In this document: in pieces, positions 62,188 to 64,000 of the stretch
Layout: each line of letters starts with the position of its first letter
How positions within the stretch are numbered: position 1 is the first letter of the stretch
Assembly (NCBI RefSeq): GCF_900100015.1
Contig: NZ_FNDD01000033.1
Coordinates: 1 to 64,000, forward strand
Source of the DNA: Vibrio xiamenensis
GTDB lineage: Bacteria; Pseudomonadota; Gammaproteobacteria; Enterobacterales; Vibrionaceae
Direction: 5' to 3'
DNA: 64,000 bases
Translations under genes and position numbers: made by a program
Notes under the pieces: generated by a model
The model's input: only the letters and a program-made list of their open reading frames with translations
Told to the model about the DNA's origin: nothing
The model's database searches: none

Positions 62188-63651
62188 ATGGCAAACATCC
62201 TAATCGTTACCGATCAAACCAATGATTGGCGTCAGTACTTCCCTTCTGAACAGGTGATTACCGTGGATAATTACCTCGATTCTGACTGGGAGAACAGCAA
62301 CAAAAATCTGCAAGTTGTGAATTTATGTCGTGATTATGGTTATATGAGTAACGGCTATTATTGCTCTTTAATGGCCGAAGCGCGTGGGCATCGTGTGATT
62401 CCGCGTGTAATGGCGATTAACGATATCAATCAACCGTTTTTGCTCTCCTCAGGATTGCTGAAACTGCACAAATTGTGCAAAAACACCGAATCGATTCGGG
62501 CCAAAATTTATTTCGGTCGCACGCCAGAAGCAGGCTTAGAAAAGTTGGCTCGTCGCCTGTTTGAGCAATTTATGGTACCGGTGATTGAACTGGAGATGGA
62601 TAAGTTTCAAGGCCAGTGGCAAATCAGCAAAATTGCCCCTTACCCGTTTCAGGATTTATCCGACCCAGAACAAGACTTTTTTATTGAATCACTTGAGATG
62701 TTTTCAAGCAAAGTGTGGCGTAAACCCAAGCAGCAGAAAAAATACCGCTATGACATCGCCATGCTGGTCGACCCGGAGGAAAAAATGCCTCCATCCGACC
62801 CATCAGCACTCAAGCGTTTTCGCCGCGCGGCGAACCGCTTGGGCGTTAACTTAGAAACCATTTCACCTGATGATCTATCAAGGCTGGGTGAATTTGATGG
62901 CTTGTTTATTCGCGCCACTACCAATATCAGTAACTTTACCTATCAATTTGCCAAAACCGCAGAAAAGATGGGCTTGGTGGTGATGGACGATTCTGAGTCG
63001 ATCATGAAATGCACTAACAAGGTGTTTTTAACCGCGCTGCTTGAGCGCAATAAAGTGCCCGCGCCAAAAAGCGTGATTTTGAAAAGTTTTGATGCCGAAT
63101 GGAAGGAGCATGCGCTGGAACATTTACAATTTCCGATGGTGCTTAAGATTCCAGACGGTGCCTTTTCTCGCGGCGTGGTGAAGGTGAAAAACCTCGAAGA
63201 ACTTGAGCGTGAAGCCAAAGGGCTGTTTGAGAAAAGTGCTTTGATTTTGGCTCAAGCATTTATGCCAACGGATTTTGACTGGCGCATTGGCGTGATGAAT
63301 CATCAGCCAATATTCGCTTGCAAATACATGATGAGCCGCGGCCACTGGCAGATTTATCAACACCACAATAGTGGCCGAGTTTCTTCCGGTGGCTTTGAAA
63401 CTCTGGACCTTAAACAGGCACCAAAAAGTGTGATTGATGCTGCGGTCAAAGCGGCCAACTTAATTGGCGGTGGATTGTACGGTGTCGACCTTAAAGAAAT
63501 TGATGGCCAAGTGTATGTGATTGAAGTTAATGACAACCCAAGCATTGATCATCAAGTCGAAGATGCGTTTTTAGGCGATTTGCTTTATGACCGCATCATG
63601 ACTGAATTCTTGCGTCGCATTCAAATGCGTGGCTTTGGTAGCTACAATTAA
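62188..63651 (+). CDS. RimK-like ATP-grasp ligase with RLAN domain
   Basis: The 487-residue protein has an N-terminal RLAN domain (about residues 1-170; NLCRDYGYMSNGYYCSLMAEARGH at 45-68) and a C-terminal ATP-grasp ligase of the RimK group (KCTNKVFLTALLERNKVPAPKS near 278, FDWRIGVMNHQP near 368, VIEVNDNPSIDHQ with metal ligands near 448). RimK enzymes join amino acids such as glutamate to a carboxyl end of a protein or small molecule. Its neighbour is a GNAT-C39 fusion, so a tagging and trimming pair is plausible. The target is unknown. Confidence 0.9.
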   Translation: MANILIVTDQTNDWRQYFPSEQVITVDNYLDSDWENSNKNLQVVNLCRDYGYMSNGYYCSLMAEARGHRVIPRVMAINDINQPFLLSSGLLKLHKLCKNTESIRAKIYFGRTPEAGLEKLARRLFEQFMVPVIELEMDKFQGQWQISKIAPYPFQDLSDPEQDFFIESLEMFSSKVWRKPKQQKKYRYDIAMLVDPEEKMPPSDPSALKRFRRAANRLGVNLETISPDDLSRLGEFDGLFIRATTNISNFTYQFAKTAEKMGLVVMDDSESIMKCTNKVFLTALLERNKVPAPKSVILKSFDAEWKEHALEHLQFPMVLKIPDGAFSRGVVKVKNLEELEREAKGLFEKSALILAQAFMPTDFDWRIGVMNHQPIFACKYMMSRGHWQIYQHHNSGRVSSGGFETLDLKQAPKSVIDAAVKAANLIGGGLYGVDLKEIDGQVYVIEVNDNPSIDHQVEDAFLGDLLYDRIMTEFLRRIQMRGFGSYN

Positions 63652-63685
63652 CACCTGTACTCAATAAGCACGACATATCCAAAAT

Positions 63686-63712
63686 AAAGCCCTGATTTTC
63701 AGGGCTTTTTTA
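63686..63712 (+). terminator. rho-independent terminator
   Basis: A perfect 10-bp stem (AAAGCCCTGA / TCAGGGCTTT) with loop TTT and a following T-run, 34 bp after the ligase gene. Confidence 0.93.
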
Positions 63713-63926
63713 TATTCAACTGCTCGAAAAACGCGGAACTCTTCACTCACATTTATTCAGCATAGGTGACTGAATATGCTAAATAATTGTAATTTTGTTA
63801 AATCGAGCCAAGCAATTCATCGAAAAAAACCATAACTACAACCAATAAGTTAACCTCCAATCATTCGAAAGTTAGAGTTTTCGCTCAACTCTCTGGACAA
63901 ACCATGATTAGGATATTGACTTGCCC

Positions 63927-64000
63927 ATGAAGAAGAAGATTTTCGCACTACTGGCCGTACTCTTGATTAGCGGCGGCGGTTACCACTATTGGCACAAACA
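63927..64000 (+). CDS. exported protein, N-terminal part only
   Basis: The frame MKKKIFALLAVLLISGGGYHYW runs to the window edge. It is a single N-terminal membrane anchor or signal sequence followed by the start of a periplasmic domain, as in membrane-fusion (HlyD/RND adaptor) proteins; the family cannot be fixed from 24 residues. The start is uncertain. A TTG at 63921 has AGGA seven bases upstream, and an eight-codon frame (63904-63930, MIRILTCP) ends in an ATGA overlap with this ATG. Confidence 0.6.
   Translation, partial: MKKKIFALLAVLLISGGGYHYWHK

Overview
The window looks like a chromosomal segment of a marine gammaproteobacterium, most likely a Vibrio or close relative. This is an inference from the gene families (TIGR04219-type outer membrane protein, Vibrio-type GntR/TRAP gluconate cluster, RLAN-type ATP-grasp protein beside a GNAT-C39 fusion), the moderate GC content and the codon style; no rRNA or tRNA is present to confirm it. 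I see no prophage, integron, insertion sequence or CRISPR array. Most of the window is a chain of catabolic operons, each with its own transporter and its own regulator.

Layout. 0-4 kb: a pirin-family protein, a membrane acyltransferase and a MetE C-terminal-like methyltransferase. 4-10 kb: a histidine utilization block (hutF-hutD-hutC on the minus strand, hutU and hutG on the plus strand) with two matching HutC-type palindromes in the divergent promoter. It encodes the five-step route through formylglutamate, but hutH and hutI are not here. 10-16.3 kb: a gluconate block (gntR, then dctPQM-gntK-gnd), with GntR operators in front of both gntR and the TRAP operon. 16.5-22 kb: a polyamine-type ABC importer with a candidate sigma-54 promoter, followed by an unusual short carbamoyltransferase whose start is coupled to a seven-codon minicistron. 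22-32 kb: an MsbA-related exporter, an XRE/MmyB regulator divergent from a short-chain dehydrogenase, a lipoprotein, a GH51 arabinofuranosidase, a small outer membrane barrel, an RsgA paralogue, a HAD acid phosphatase and a secreted NLP (Nep1-like) protein. 32.4-38.5 kb: the 5-oxoprolinase operon pxpABC divergent from a TRAP transporter and a winged-helix regulator, together a likely pyroglutamate uptake and hydrolysis unit. 38.6-46.7 kb: an AEC carrier, an ABC-F ATPase behind a leader peptide, a response regulator with a repeat-rich output region, a DUF2798/MarR pair and a FemAB-like acyltransferase. 46-50 kb: GDP-mannose synthesis (cpsB, cpsG) and a WecG/TagA-type glycosyltransferase. 50.4-60.2 kb: a peptide-type ABC importer operon with one M24-fold and two M20-fold proteins, under a divergent GntR/UTRA regulator. 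60.4-64 kb: a solitary molbindin, the divergent GNAT-C39 and RLAN/ATP-grasp pair, and the start of an exported protein cut by the window edge.

The most interesting signals are: (1) two short, strongly initiated ORFs in long leaders upstream of ribosome-associated factors, one before the ABC-F gene and one before the rsgA paralogue, which share an early Ile-His-Pro encoded by different synonymous codons; (2) the GNAT-C39 peptidase / RimK-like ligase pair, a candidate peptide-tagging or small-peptide system; (3) the peptide operon in which the M24 and one of the M20 proteins have lost several expected metal ligands; (4) the atypical carbamoyltransferase with altered substrate motifs. All of these rest on reading the sequence by eye; no search or structure prediction was run.
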